From Actinoplanes teichomyceticus ATCC 31121 (GTDB lineage Bacteria > Actinomycetota > Actinomycetes > Mycobacteriales > Micromonosporaceae): a stretch of DNA of 64,000 nucleotides. The position numbers were made by a program, and so were the translations under genes. The stretch is taken from positions 62,001-126,000 of the forward strand of contig NZ_CP023865.1 of NCBI RefSeq assembly GCF_003711105.1, given 5' to 3'. Positions 16,025-25,547 of the stretch are shown here, piece after piece (position 1 is the stretch's first letter; every line of letters begins with the position of its first letter). Under the pieces are notes generated by a model. It was not told the origin of the DNA and did no database searches. It saw nothing but the letters and a program-made list of their open reading frames with translations.

Positions 16025-16630
16025 ATGAGGCTGCGACGGGTGGGAACCGGGGCACTGCTGCTGGAGTGCGAGGACGCGGAGCGGGCGGAGGCCTGGCGGG
16101 CCGAGCTGTGGCGCCGCCGGGAGGCCGGCGAACTGTCCGCCGCCGAGATCGTGCCCGGCGCGACGACCGTGCTGCTGGACGGCGTGGCGCCGGGAACCGC
16201 GCGGCTGCTCGCGGGCTGGACGCCGGACCCGGCCGCCACCGCGGCGGCCGGTCCGCTGGTCGAGATCCCCACCGTCTTCGACGGCGAGGACCTGCCCGAC
16301 GTCGCCGAGCACTGGGCGGTACCGGTCGGCGAGGCGGTGCGCCGGCTCGCCGACACGGAATTCACGGTGGCCTTCTGCGGATTCGCGCCCGGGTTCGCGT
16401 ACCTGCGGGGCCTTCCGCCGGAATGGGCGGTCCCCCGCCTGGCCGCGCCGCGGCCGCGGGTCCCGGCCGGCGCCGTCGGCCTCGCCTCCGGCTTCGCCGG
16501 GATCTATCCCACCGCGTCGCCGGGCGGGTGGCGGCTGGTCGGCCGGACCGGGTCGGTGCTCTTCGACGTACGCCGCGAACCGCCCGCCCTGCTCGCCCCG
16601 GGCACCCGCGTCCGGCTGGTGGTCCGATGA
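16025..16630 (+). CDS. pxpB: 5-oxoprolinase subunit PxpB (KipI family)
   Basis: The 201-residue protein is one half of the biotin-independent allophanate-hydrolase-like module that phosphorylates 5-oxoproline before ring opening. Family motifs: VEIPTVFDGEDLPDVAEHW (PV-YDGEDL-VA equivalent), EFTVAFCGFAPGFAYLRGLP, RVPAGAVGLASGFAGIYPTASPGGW. It overlaps pxpC by 4 bp (ATGA). ATG 16025 has no strong ribosome-binding site. First gene of pxpBCA. Confidence 0.95.
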   Translation: MRLRRVGTGALLLECEDAERAEAWRAELWRRREAGELSAAEIVPGATTVLLDGVAPGTARLLAGWTPDPAATAAAGPLVEIPTVFDGEDLPDVAEHWAVPVGEAVRRLADTEFTVAFCGFAPGFAYLRGLPPEWAVPRLAAPRPRVPAGAVGLASGFAGIYPTASPGGWRLVGRTGSVLFDVRREPPALLAPGTRVRLVVR

Positions 16631-17457
16631 TCACCGTGCTGCGGGCCGGGCCGCTGACCACCGTGCAGGACCTCGGCCGGCCCGGTTGGGCGCACCTCGG
16701 CGTCCCGCGCTCCGGGGCCCTCGACGTCCCCGCGCTGCGCCGCGCCAACCGGCTCGTCGGCAACCCGGACGGGGCGGCCGGTCTGGAAACCACCCTGATG
16801 GGCTGCCGGCTGCGGTTCGAGCAGCCGGCCACGGTCGCGGTCACCGGGGCGACGGCCGCCGTCACACTGGACCGGCTGGCGGTGCACGCGCCGGTGCTGC
16901 CGGTGCCGGCCGGCGGAGTGCTGGAGATCGGGCGGGCCACCGCCGGCGTGCGCTCCTACCTGGCGGTGGCCGGCGGGATCGCGGTGGAACCGGTGCTCGG
17001 CAGCCGGTCGACCGACACCCTGGCCGGGGTGGGGCCGGCGAAACTGGCCGACGGCATGACGCTGCCGGTCGGCTCGTCCACCGGCCGTGCCGGACCGCCG
17101 GACGAGGACGCCCCGGCGCCGGCCGCGGAGCTGGTGCTCGGGGTACGGCGCGGGCCGCGCGACGACTGGTACGACGTGGCGGGACTGTTCGAGCAGGCGT
17201 ACACGGTCAGCCCGGTGAGCAACCGGGTCGGCGCCCGGCTGGCGGGTGCCCCGCTCACCCGCCGGATCGAGGGCGAGCTGCCGTCCGAGGGTGTGGTGCT
17301 CGGCGCGGTGCAGGTCCCGGCCGACGGGCAGCCCATCGTGTTCCTCGCCGACCACCCCACCACCGGCGGCTATCCCATCGTCGGCGTGGTCGGCGACGTG
17401 ACGCCGCTGGCCCAGGCCCGGCCGGGGACTACCGTGAGGTTCCGTGACCTCGACTGA
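16627..17457 (+). CDS. pxpC: 5-oxoprolinase subunit PxpC (KipA family)
   Basis: The 276-residue protein has MITVLRAGPLTTVQDLGRPGW, the invariant start of the KipA/PxpC family, then GVPRSGALDVPALRRANRLVGN, RSYLAVAGGIAVEPVLGSRSTD, and the closing LADHPTTGGYPIVGVV. With PxpB it forms the ATP-using subunit pair. Overlaps of 4 bp with pxpB and 14 bp with pxpA show tight translational coupling. Confidence 0.95.
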   Translation: MITVLRAGPLTTVQDLGRPGWAHLGVPRSGALDVPALRRANRLVGNPDGAAGLETTLMGCRLRFEQPATVAVTGATAAVTLDRLAVHAPVLPVPAGGVLEIGRATAGVRSYLAVAGGIAVEPVLGSRSTDTLAGVGPAKLADGMTLPVGSSTGRAGPPDEDAPAPAAELVLGVRRGPRDDWYDVAGLFEQAYTVSPVSNRVGARLAGAPLTRRIEGELPSEGVVLGAVQVPADGQPIVFLADHPTTGGYPIVGVVGDVTPLAQARPGTTVRFRDLD

Positions 17458-18217
17458 ACCCTCGATCGACCTCAACGCGGACCTGGGCGAGGGCTTCGGC
17501 GCCTGGCGGCTCGGCGACGACGAGGCCCTGCTCGACGTGGTGACCTCGGCGAACGTGGCCTGCGGCTTCCACGCCGGGGACCCGTCCACGATGCACCGGG
17601 TGTGCCGGGCGGCCGCCGCGCGCGGCGTCGCGATCGGCGCCCAGGTGGGATACCGCGACCTGGCCGGGTTCGGCCGCCGCCGGATCGACTACGAGCCCGG
17701 TGAGCTGCGTGACGACGTGCTCTACCAGATCGGGGCGCTGGAGGCGTTCTGCCGGGCGGCCGGCGACCGGGTCCGGTACGTCAAGCCGCACGGCGCGCTG
17801 TACAACACCGCCGCCACCGACCCGGCGCAGGCCGGCGCCGTGGTGGCCGCGGTGCTCGCCTACGACCCGCGGTTGCCGGTGCTCTGCCAGCCCGGATCCG
17901 TGCTGTTCGAGCGGGCCGTCGCGGCCGGTCTCACCGCGGTCGGGGAAGGGTTCGCCGACCGCGGCTACCGGCCGGACGGCCGGTTGGTGCCGCGGTCGCA
18001 GCCCGGTGCGCTGGTGCACGAGCCGGCCGCGGTGGTGGAGCGCGCGACCCGGATGGCCGCCGGCGGCGAGGTGGTCGCCACCGACGGCCAGGTCGTCGCC
18101 TGCCCGGTGCGGTCGATCTGCGTGCACGGGGACACCCCCGGCGCGGTCGAGTTGGCCCGCGCGGTGCGCGCCGGGCTGGAGGCCGCCGCCCTCCGGGTAC
18201 GCCCGTTCCTGCCGTAG
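17444..18217 (+). CDS. pxpA: 5-oxoprolinase subunit PxpA (LamB/YcsF family)
   Basis: The 257-residue TIM-barrel-like hydrolase has IDLNADLGEGFGAWRLGDD, SANVACGFHAGDPSTM, AQVGYRDLAGFGRR, VKPHGALYN and SICVHGDTPGAV, all diagnostic. With PxpB and PxpC it hydrolyses 5-oxoproline (pyroglutamate) to glutamate with ATP, removing a spontaneous damage product of glutamine. GTG 17444 lies inside pxpC. The gene order B-C-A is common in actinobacteria. Confidence 0.96.
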   Translation: MTSTEPSIDLNADLGEGFGAWRLGDDEALLDVVTSANVACGFHAGDPSTMHRVCRAAAARGVAIGAQVGYRDLAGFGRRRIDYEPGELRDDVLYQIGALEAFCRAAGDRVRYVKPHGALYNTAATDPAQAGAVVAAVLAYDPRLPVLCQPGSVLFERAVAAGLTAVGEGFADRGYRPDGRLVPRSQPGALVHEPAAVVERATRMAAGGEVVATDGQVVACPVRSICVHGDTPGAVELARAVRAGLEAAALRVRPFLP

Positions 18218-18307
18218 CGGGCGCGTCGGCCGGAGGCCGCGGCCTTTCCGGGCGCCCCGCGGTCCGGCGGTGGCGGGCGCGGACCGGTCAGCCGCGGCCG
18301 GGGCGGC

Positions 18308-20098
18308 TCACGCGTCCAGGCCGCGCAGGATCAGCGGGAGCCGGTCCGGGCCGGCCTCGTCGATCACCACGGGCACGCCCCAGTCCTGCCGGGTCAGGTG
18401 GCAGGCGCCGAACTCGGCGTCCACGTCGCAGGTGGCCGCCTGCGCCACCACCTGGAGCACGCCCTTGGGCACGTCCGGGTTGAGCACCAGGGTGCGGGAC
18501 AGCTCGGTGGTGGTGCCTTCGCCCGCCAGCAGCAGCTCGGCCGGGGAGGCCGAGACGGTCAGGCGCAGCGGCGAGCCGAACTGGCTGTCCAGCTTCTGCC
18601 CCGGCGCGGGCGTGAAGATCACGTCCAGGGTGACCTCGCCCGGCGCCAGGTGCGACGGCGGGCGCTCGGTCCGGTGCCGGGCGCCGGCGACCGTCTGCAC
18701 CACACCGGGCGCGAGCCGGGTCAGCCGGTGGGCGGCCGACTCCACCACCAGCACCTCGCCGGCGCCGGTGACCAGCACGTCGCTCGGCTCGGCCAGGCCC
18801 GAGTCCACGGTGGAGACCTGCCCGGACGCCGGGTCGAAGCGCCGGACCGCGCCGTTGTACGTGTCCGCCACCAGCACCGAGCCGTCGGCCAGCGCGGCCA
18901 CCCCGAGCGGGTGCTGGAACAGCGCCGTGCCCGCGGGGCCGTCCACGTGACCGAAATCGAACAGGCCCTGGCCGACCGCGGTGTGCATCACCCCGTCCTC
19001 GACGTAGCGCAGCGCCGACGTCTCGCTGTCGGCGATCCAGAGCCGCCGGCCGTCCGCGCTGACCGACAGGCCGGACGGCTGGGCCATCCACACGTCCGGC
19101 AGCGGGCCGTCACGCAGCGACTCGACCGTGGTGCCGGCGTAGACGCCCACCGTGCGCTGGATCGGGTCGAACCACCACAGCTGGTGGATACCGGCCATCG
19201 CGATGATCACGCGGTCGTCGTACCAGGCCAGGTCCCACGGGGACGACAGGTCGGCGGCGAGCGCGTCGTGCGCGTGGCCGTCCACCGTGGAGCGCCACGG
19301 CTTGCCGGAACCGGCGACCAGGGTGACCGCGCCGGTCCCGGTGTCGATGGCGCGCAGCTGGTGGTTCACCGTGTCGGCCACGAGCACGTCGTACCCGGCG
19401 AGCTCAGCGATCCGCGGCGGCAGCCGGAGAAGGCCCTGCGGCTCGTTGAACGGCTCCCGCCGGTCGGCCCCGAACCGGCGGACGAGGGTCTCGCCGTCCG
19501 CGGACAGCTCGACCACCGAGTGCCGGGCCGAGTCGGAGACCAGCAGGTTGCCACCGGGCAGCTCGATCGCCTTGCCGGGGAAGCGCAGCAGCCCTTCCGG
19601 GGCGGGCGGCGGGACGTACGGGCCGTCGCCGCGGTGCAGGGTGCCGTCCGCCTCGTGCTTGGCGACCAGCTCGTCGATCAGCCGGGACAGGCCCTCGGCG
19701 TGCCCCTCGCCGGCCATCGACGCGACCAGGTAGCCGGTCGGGTCGACGACGGCGAGCGTGGGCCAGGCCTTCGCGGCGTACTGCTGCCACAGGTGCATGT
19801 CGCCGTCGTCGATGACCGGGTGGTGCACGCCGTACCGCTCGACCGCGGCGGCCAGGGCCTGCGGGTCGCGCTCGTGCTCGAACTTCGGGCTGTGCACGCC
19901 GATCACCACGAGGGCGTCGCCGTACTTCTCCTCCAGCGGGCGCAGCTCGTCCAGGACGTGGAGGCAGTTGATGCAGCAGAACGTCCAGAAGTCGAGGACC
20001 AGGATTTTGCCGCGAAGGTCGGCCAGGGTGAGGGCCTTCCCACCGGTGTTGAGCCAGCCGCGGCCCTTGAGTTCGGGCGCACGCACGCGAGAAGTCAT
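18308..20098 (-). CDS. Thioredoxin-fold/NHL-repeat protein (NHLRC2-like)
   Basis: The 596-residue protein has an N-terminal thioredoxin-like domain (about 1-150) with the redox motif WTFCCINC (Cys42 and Cys45 as CxxC, plus Cys41) and VVIGVHSPKFEHERD, then a six-bladed NHL beta-propeller (about 165-480; repeated LPGGNLLVSDSARHSVVELS and VLVADTYNGAVRRFDPA units) and a C-terminal beta domain. The arrangement equals animal NHLRC2 and its bacterial relatives. There is no signal peptide, so it is cytoplasmic; its substrate is unknown. It probably acts in thiol redox or protein binding. Confidence 0.92.
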   Translation of the reverse strand: MTSRVRAPELKGRGWLNTGGKALTLADLRGKILVLDFWTFCCINCLHVLDELRPLEEKYGDALVVIGVHSPKFEHERDPQALAAAVERYGVHHPVIDDGDMHLWQQYAAKAWPTLAVVDPTGYLVASMAGEGHAEGLSRLIDELVAKHEADGTLHRGDGPYVPPPAPEGLLRFPGKAIELPGGNLLVSDSARHSVVELSADGETLVRRFGADRREPFNEPQGLLRLPPRIAELAGYDVLVADTVNHQLRAIDTGTGAVTLVAGSGKPWRSTVDGHAHDALAADLSSPWDLAWYDDRVIIAMAGIHQLWWFDPIQRTVGVYAGTTVESLRDGPLPDVWMAQPSGLSVSADGRRLWIADSETSALRYVEDGVMHTAVGQGLFDFGHVDGPAGTALFQHPLGVAALADGSVLVADTYNGAVRRFDPASGQVSTVDSGLAEPSDVLVTGAGEVLVVESAAHRLTRLAPGVVQTVAGARHRTERPPSHLAPGEVTLDVIFTPAPGQKLDSQFGSPLRLTVSASPAELLLAGEGTTTELSRTLVLNPDVPKGVLQVVAQAATCDVDAEFGACHLTRQDWGVPVVIDEAGPDRLPLILRGLDA

Positions 20099-20189
20099 CC
20101 GACCATGGTGCCTCAGCGCCCGGGACGGATCAGCGGCGGAGTGTGGACGCCGTGTCGAGGGTCTCTCGCCACGGCGTCCGGATGCTCCG

Positions 20190-23100
20190 TCAGCTGGGCT
20201 TGGTCAGGCAGTAGACCTTCTCGCCGGCCACGATGTACGGCTGCGCCTTGTCGGTGCACTGGTCCTTGGCGCCGACGATCTGCGCGACCTGGTAGGCGCC
20301 CTGCTCGGTGCACGCCACCTCGGCCACCTTGTCGCCGTTCTTCACGCAGTCGCCCTGGCTGACGTCGAAGTCGTCGCCGCCCGACGAGATCAGCCAGGTC
20401 AGCCCGAACACCACGGCCAGCAGCAGCGCGGCGCCGAGCACCACGGCCAGGGTGACCGGGATGGTCCGGACCGTCGGCTTCGCCGCCGGTGCCGGTTGCT
20501 CGGCCTTGAACTGGTCGAACCTGTCCTGGTCGGCCGGTCCGGGCCAGCTCGTGGTGTCCTCCGGGCCGGGCGGGGTGACCGTGGCCCGGGCCGCCGGGTC
20601 GGAGCCGAACGGCTCGGCCGAGAACGGGTCCGGCGCGAACGGGTCGGAGCCCGGCGCCGGGGTGCCGGGCATCGGCGGCAGGGCCGGCGCCGGAACGTAC
20701 GGCGACTTGCCGCGGCCGGAGACGTCCGTGGTGTGCTCGTTGAAGTGGTCGGTGCCGGGGGCCGCCGGCGCCTGGGCGCCGAATTCCGCCCAGGCCGGGC
20801 CGCCCTGCGGGGGCGTTCCGAACGGGCTCTGGTCGCCGGGCGCCGGGAACGGGGCCGTCGCCGGCGCGCCGGGGAAGGCGGACGTCGGTGGCGGGAACGC
20901 CGGGCCGTCGGTGGTCGTCGACGGGCCGGGGAAGGCGGACGTCGGTGGCGGGAACGCGGGACCGTCGGTGGTGGCCGACGGGCCGGGGAAGGCCGACGAC
21001 GGTGGCGGGAACGCCGGGCCGTCGGTGGTGGCCGACGAGCCCGGGAAGGCCGACGACGGTGGCGGGAACGCGGGACCGTCGGACGGCGCCGACGAACCCG
21101 GCGCCGGGAACGGCATGCTGCCGTCCGGCGGGGCGACCCGGGCGCTGCCCGAGGCCGGGCTGGTCGGCGCGGCCGGCTCCGGCGGAGACACGCGGGCGCT
21201 GGCCGAGGCGCGGGCGGTGGCCCGGGCCGGCGACTGCGGCGCCGGTCCGGGGGTCTCGCCCTGGTGCGCCGGGAACGCGCCGAACCCGGCCGGGCCGTCC
21301 TCGCCATGCTGCGGGGCCGGGAACGGGCTCTCCTCACCGCGCTGCGCGGGCGGGAAGGAGCGCGACGTGGGCGCCGGGAAGCCGCGGTCGTCCAGCTCCG
21401 GGCCGGTCGCGCCGAACGGCGACCCGTTGTGCTCGGGAGCCTGGCCGAACGGGTGGCCCGGCCGATCCGCCTCGTCCCGTTCCGGGGTGAACGGGTTCGC
21501 GTGGGCCCCGCTGTGCTCCTGGCGTTCCGGGGTGAACGGGTTGGCGTGGGCCCCGCTGTGCTCCTGGCGTTCCGGAGCGAACGGGTTGGCGTGCGCTCCG
21601 GAGTGCTCCTGCTTCTCCGGGGCGAACGGCGACGCCTCGGGCATGTGCGCCCCCGGGAACGGCGAGCCGCCCGGGGCCGGGAACGCGGCCGGGGCCGACG
21701 GCTCCGGGATCTGCGGCGTCTCCGCGGGCTCCTCGACGACCGGCGCGGGGCGCCCGTACACCCGGGCCTGCGGCACGGCAACAGCCTGCGGGATCTCGGC
21801 CGCGTCGACCGGCGGGGCGATCCGGCCGGGCACCGACACGCTGGCGGACGCCGGCCGGGCCGAACCGGTGGCCGGCCGGGCCGCGGCGGCGTCCCGCGGC
21901 TGCGGAACGGAACCGGAGACCGGCACCGAGGCAGAACCGGACGGCACCGAGGCGGAGCCGGACGGCACGGACCCGGAGACCGGCACCGCGGCGGAACCGG
22001 ACGGCACGGACGCGGAGCCGGACGGTGCGGACACCGCCGCCGAGGCGGTCGCGACCGGCACGGAGGCGGAGCCGGCGGACGGCACGGAGGCGGAGCCGGC
22101 CTGCGAGGGGATCGATCCCGCGGGGGGCGCGCTGGCGGGCAGCGTGCCGCCGGTGCCGAGGGCGGCGCCGGGAACCCGCTGCGGGAAGCCGGACGGGTTC
22201 GCCGGCTGCTCCGCCTGTGCCGGCGGGCCGCCGTAGGTTCCCGGGGTGCCTCCGGCCGGCGGCTGGCTGTCGCCGAACGGCGAGCCGGCCGGCGGCGTGG
22301 CGTACCCCGCTGAGCTGCGGATCGGCAGGTCCAGGCTGGGGGTGGCGCCGCTGGGCTCACCGTCCGGGTTCGGCCCGGCCGGGGCCCGCAGCGGGAACCC
22401 GCCGCTGTCGCCCTGACGGGTCGGGAACGTGTTGGAGCCCGGCTGCGGCGGCGTGGCCGGGGCGGACGGCTCGGCGGCCGGGCGGGCCGCGTTGCCGAGC
22501 CAGCTGTTCTCCGCCGGGCCGGTCAGGCCGGGGCGCCCGGGGGCGTCCGGAAGGTCGGTGAGGGTGGCGCCGGGCACGCGGGTCTTCTGGTCGCCGAAGG
22601 CGGAGAAGGTCGACTGGTCGGCCGCGGCGGCCGAGGCGCCGGGGGTCCGGGTCGGCAGGCCGCTGCTGCTGGTCGGCGGCGGGAAGGCCGGGCCGTCCCC
22701 GGCCGGCGGGAAGGACTGCCCGTCGCCCGCGGGTGACGGGAAGCCGGCGCTGCCCGACGGCGGCGGGAAGCCGGCAGCGTTACCGCTCGGCGGCGGGAAG
22801 CCCGCGGAGCCGCCGGAGGGCGGCGGGAAACCGGGGGCCTGCGCGGGCGGCGGGAAACCGTGGGTCTGCGGGGCGGCCTGCGCGGGCGGTGCGAAACCGG
22901 GGGCCTGCGGCGCGGCCTGCGCGGGCGGCGGGAACCCGGCCGCCCCGAACGGCGACTCGGACGGCGCCGGGCCGGCCGCGGCCGCCGGCGCCCAGGCCGA
23001 CGCGGGCGCGCTCTCGCCCGACTGCTGCGCGAACGGCGAGCCCTGCGGCTCGAACGGCGAGCCCTGCGGCTCGAACGGCGAGCCCTGCGGCTCGAACGGC

Positions 23101-23459
23101 GAGGAGGGCGCCGGGGTGCCATAGGTGGAGCCGGTGCCGGCGGGGGAGACCGTCCCGTAGGGCGAAGCCGTACCGGGGGAGACCGAACCGTACGGCGACG
23201 CCTCGTCCGGCTGCGGCACCCGGGCCGAGCCGTACGGCGTACCGGCCGGGTTCGAGCCGGATCCGAAAGTCGAGACCGCGGGCACCACGAACGGTGAGCC
23301 ACCGCCCGGCGCCGACTGGGGCGGAGGACCGTACGACGTGGGGGCTCCCTCGGTGGGAGGCGGTGCCGACGCCCGGCCGGAAACTCGCTGACCGTCGGGT
23401 TCGGGTCCGCCCGACGTGGCCTCGGCCGGCTGACCGGCGTGCTGCCCCTCGGACGTCAT
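20190..23459 (-). CDS. Giant Pro/Ala/Ser-rich membrane protein with LppU/SCO3897-like C-terminal domain
   Basis: The 1089-residue protein is disordered and low in complexity for residues 1-995, has one membrane helix (about 1001-1025) and a C-terminal extracellular domain (about 1030-1089) with four cysteines (1038, 1050, 1068, 1084). The pattern GDCVKN...VACTEQGAYQV...C...VYCL is that of the LppU/SCO3897 family. The N-terminal half carries internal repeats: PFEPQGS three times, PERQEHSGAHAN about four times, SAFPG-ATTDGPAFPPP about five times, and FPPP-terminated units. ATG 23459 follows a strong GAGGAGG site; an upstream extension is rejected. It may display the small domain outside the membrane while the tail binds cytoplasmic partners; the function is unknown. 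Confidence 0.82.
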   Translation of the reverse strand: MTSEGQHAGQPAEATSGGPEPDGQRVSGRASAPPPTEGAPTSYGPPPQSAPGGGSPFVVPAVSTFGSGSNPAGTPYGSARVPQPDEASPYGSVSPGTASPYGTVSPAGTGSTYGTPAPSSPFEPQGSPFEPQGSPFEPQGSPFAQQSGESAPASAWAPAAAAGPAPSESPFGAAGFPPPAQAAPQAPGFAPPAQAAPQTHGFPPPAQAPGFPPPSGGSAGFPPPSGNAAGFPPPSGSAGFPSPAGDGQSFPPAGDGPAFPPPTSSSGLPTRTPGASAAAADQSTFSAFGDQKTRVPGATLTDLPDAPGRPGLTGPAENSWLGNAARPAAEPSAPATPPQPGSNTFPTRQGDSGGFPLRAPAGPNPDGEPSGATPSLDLPIRSSAGYATPPAGSPFGDSQPPAGGTPGTYGGPPAQAEQPANPSGFPQRVPGAALGTGGTLPASAPPAGSIPSQAGSASVPSAGSASVPVATASAAVSAPSGSASVPSGSAAVPVSGSVPSGSASVPSGSASVPVSGSVPQPRDAAAARPATGSARPASASVSVPGRIAPPVDAAEIPQAVAVPQARVYGRPAPVVEEPAETPQIPEPSAPAAFPAPGGSPFPGAHMPEASPFAPEKQEHSGAHANPFAPERQEHSGAHANPFTPERQEHSGAHANPFTPERDEADRPGHPFGQAPEHNGSPFGATGPELDDRGFPAPTSRSFPPAQRGEESPFPAPQHGEDGPAGFGAFPAHQGETPGPAPQSPARATARASASARVSPPEPAAPTSPASGSARVAPPDGSMPFPAPGSSAPSDGPAFPPPSSAFPGSSATTDGPAFPPPSSAFPGPSATTDGPAFPPPTSAFPGPSTTTDGPAFPPPTSAFPGAPATAPFPAPGDQSPFGTPPQGGPAWAEFGAQAPAAPGTDHFNEHTTDVSGRGKSPYVPAPALPPMPGTPAPGSDPFAPDPFSAEPFGSDPAARATVTPPGPEDTTSWPGPADQDRFDQFKAEQPAPAAKPTVRTIPVTLAVVLGAALLLAVVFGLTWLISSGGDDFDVSQGDCVKNGDKVAEVACTEQGAYQVAQIVGAKDQCTDKAQPYIVAGEKVYCLTKPS

Positions 23460-23733
23460 ACGCGCCTCCTCATCGATGCGGCCGTGCCAGCTTTGCACGG
23501 ACGCGATCCCGTCGGCGACCTTCCGCCACGGGTCGTGCCAGCTTCCAGGCCAGGCCGTGCTGGGGGCGCGACGGTGTGTGGCCGGCGGGCACCCCCTGGT
23601 CACCCAGCCCGACCGGCCGTGCCGGTTTGGGGACCGTGCCCAACCGTACCGGGCGTTCGCGGCAGACAAAATCCCGGTGTACGCCCCTGAGGTAAAGCCA
23701 CGCGGGGTGTCGGCGCGGTCGCCGATACGAAAC

Positions 23734-23760
23734 GGCCCGCCCGGGTGACGCGGGCGGGCC
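23734..23760 (-). terminator. Terminator of the 47-aa gene
   Basis: Perfect 10-bp stem (23734-23743 with 23751-23760), 7-nt loop, followed on the minus strand by GTTTCGT. It lies 18 bp past the stop of the small gene. Confidence 0.75.
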
Positions 23761-23778
23761 GGATGTCGTGGGAGTGGC

Positions 23779-23922
23779 CTAGAAAGGCTGACGGCGCTGG
23801 GCGAAGATGGCGATCTCGTCCCGCATGGAAGGGGTCATCGCGGACTGCATGGCCCGGTCGATGGCGCGGTTCTGGCGGTGGACCTGCCGACGCTGACGAA
23901 TGCGGTCGATCATGCTGCTCAT
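23779..23922 (-). CDS. Small basic protein (47 aa)
   Basis: Reading on the minus strand from ATG at 23922 gives a 47-residue protein starting MSSMIDRIRQRRQVHRQNRA and ending IFAQRRQPF. It is strongly basic at the N-terminus and amphipathic (IDRIRQRRQ, RQNRAIDRAMQSA), with no membrane helix. It is flanked by its own terminator, and codon use is normal for the genome. I recall similar short proteins in Micromonosporaceae but assign no function. The ribosome-binding site is weak (GAG, 13 nt upstream). Confidence 0.7.
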   Translation of the reverse strand: MSSMIDRIRQRRQVHRQNRAIDRAMQSAMTPSMRDEIAIFAQRRQPF

Positions 23923-24120
23923 GGCACTTGCTCGATTCCCCGGTGGTTGCCGGTCTCACGACGTGCCACCCCCGGCCCGCTTGTGGCGGACACCGTCGGC
24001 GCACGTCTCAGGTGTGCCTCCAGTGTCCGCCTCCAGCATGGACCTTGCCAACTGTTTAGCGGGTGATCCGGGTCATCGGTTTAACAATCGAAGGTCATCC
24101 GGCTTTCAGGCCTAACGACC

Positions 24121-25542
24121 TTATGTCCATGCCAGGATTGCCGCCTCCGGGTCGGAGAGGAAGGCGCCGACGTCCCGGAGGAACTTCGAGCCCAGCTCGC
24201 CGTCGATGATCCGGTGGTCGAAGGAGAGCCCCAGGGTGGTCACCTGACGTACCTTGATCTTGCCCTTGTGCACCCACGGAGTCGGCCGGATCGCGCCGAA
24301 CGCCAGGATCGCCGACTCGCCGGGCGGCAGGATCGGAGTCCCGGTGTCGACCCCGAACACGCCCACGTTGGTGATCGAGAGCGTGCCGTGGGCCATGTCG
24401 GCCGGCGGCGTCCTGCCCGACTTCGCGGTCCGTACCAGGGTGTTGAGCGCCTCGGCCAGCTCCCGCAGAGTGAGACGGCCGGCGTCCTTGATGTTCGGCA
24501 CGATCAGCCCGCGCTCGGTTGCCGCGGCGATGCCGAGGTTCACGTACTCCTTGACCACGATCTCGTTGGTCGCCGCGGACCAGGCCGAGTTGACCATCGG
24601 ATGCCGTTTGACCGCGAGCAGCACCGCCTTCGCCACCAGCAGCAGCGGGGAGATCCGCAGCTCGGCGAACTCCGGCCGGGACCGGAGCTTGTCCAGTGCC
24701 TTCATCGACCGGGTGACGTCGACGGTGAGGAACTCGGTGACGTGCGGCGCGGTGAACGCCGAGGCCACCATGTTCTCCGCGGTCAGCTTCCGTACCCCCT
24801 TGACCGGGATGCGCTGCTCGCGGGAGGCGTCGAAGACCGCCGCGGCCGGTGCGGCCGGCACGGTTGCCGCCGCGGCCGCCGGTTTCCGGGCGCCTTCGGC
24901 GGCCTGGCGTACGTCCTCGCGCGTCACCGACCCGAGCGGTCCCGTCCCCACCACGGTGGCGAGGTCGACGCCCAGGTCGCGGGCCAGTTTCCGGACCGGC
25001 GGCTTGGCCAGCACCGGCCCGCTGCGGACCGGGGCCGCCGGGGGGACGGCGGGGGCCGGGGTCACCGGTGCCGGCGGGGCCGCCGGCGCGGGCGTGGCCG
25101 CGGCGATCCGGGGCCGCCGCTTCGCGCTGGTCTCCCGCGGGCCGTAACCGACCAGCACCGCGGTGCGCCCACCCGGCGCGGGCCCGCCGATCATTCCGGG
25201 CTCGACCGCGCCCTCGGCCGGCGCGATCTCGACCGCGTCCAGCGATTCGGCGGACGGCACCGGCAACGACGGCTCGGGCGCCGGCGGCCCGGCGCCCGGA
25301 TCGGTGTCGATCGAGATGATCGGCTTGCCGACCTCCACGGTGGTACCGGCCTCGTGGAAGATCTTGGTGACCACGCCGGCCCACTTCGCCGGGATCTCGA
25401 CGGCCGCCTTCGCCGTCTCCACCTCGACGATCGGCTGGTTCAGCTCGATCGTGTCACCGACCTTGACCAGCCAGGCGAGGATCTCGCCCTCGGTCAGGCC
25501 CTCGCCCAGGTCGGGCAGGTTGAACTCCTTGATCCGCGACAT
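24121..25542 (-). CDS. bkdC: Dihydrolipoamide acyltransferase E2 of 2-oxoacid dehydrogenase
   Basis: The 473-residue E2 core subunit has one lipoyl domain (1-80, with the lipoylated Lys45 in VETAKAAVEI), a Pro/Ala linker, a peripheral subunit-binding domain (VRKLARDLGVDLATVVGTG), another linker, and the catalytic acyltransferase domain with SFDHRIIDGELG (active His and Asp). A single lipoyl domain and the neighbours point to a branched-chain 2-oxoacid complex (acyl transfer to CoA), though pyruvate cannot be excluded. ATG 25542 was chosen for the family start MSRIKEFNLPDLGEG; GTG 25551 overlaps the E1beta stop (GTGA) and is equally possible. Confidence 0.92.
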   Translation of the reverse strand: MSRIKEFNLPDLGEGLTEGEILAWLVKVGDTIELNQPIVEVETAKAAVEIPAKWAGVVTKIFHEAGTTVEVGKPIISIDTDPGAGPPAPEPSLPVPSAESLDAVEIAPAEGAVEPGMIGGPAPGGRTAVLVGYGPRETSAKRRPRIAAATPAPAAPPAPVTPAPAVPPAAPVRSGPVLAKPPVRKLARDLGVDLATVVGTGPLGSVTREDVRQAAEGARKPAAAAATVPAAPAAAVFDASREQRIPVKGVRKLTAENMVASAFTAPHVTEFLTVDVTRSMKALDKLRSRPEFAELRISPLLLVAKAVLLAVKRHPMVNSAWSAATNEIVVKEYVNLGIAAATERGLIVPNIKDAGRLTLRELAEALNTLVRTAKSGRTPPADMAHGTLSITNVGVFGVDTGTPILPPGESAILAFGAIRPTPWVHKGKIKVRQVTTLGLSFDHRIIDGELGSKFLRDVGAFLSDPEAAILAWT

Positions 25543-25547
25543 CGGCG

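Noticed and set aside
23460..23669. 70-residue N-terminal extension of the LppU-like protein
   Set aside because: A strong GAGGAGG site selects ATG 23459.
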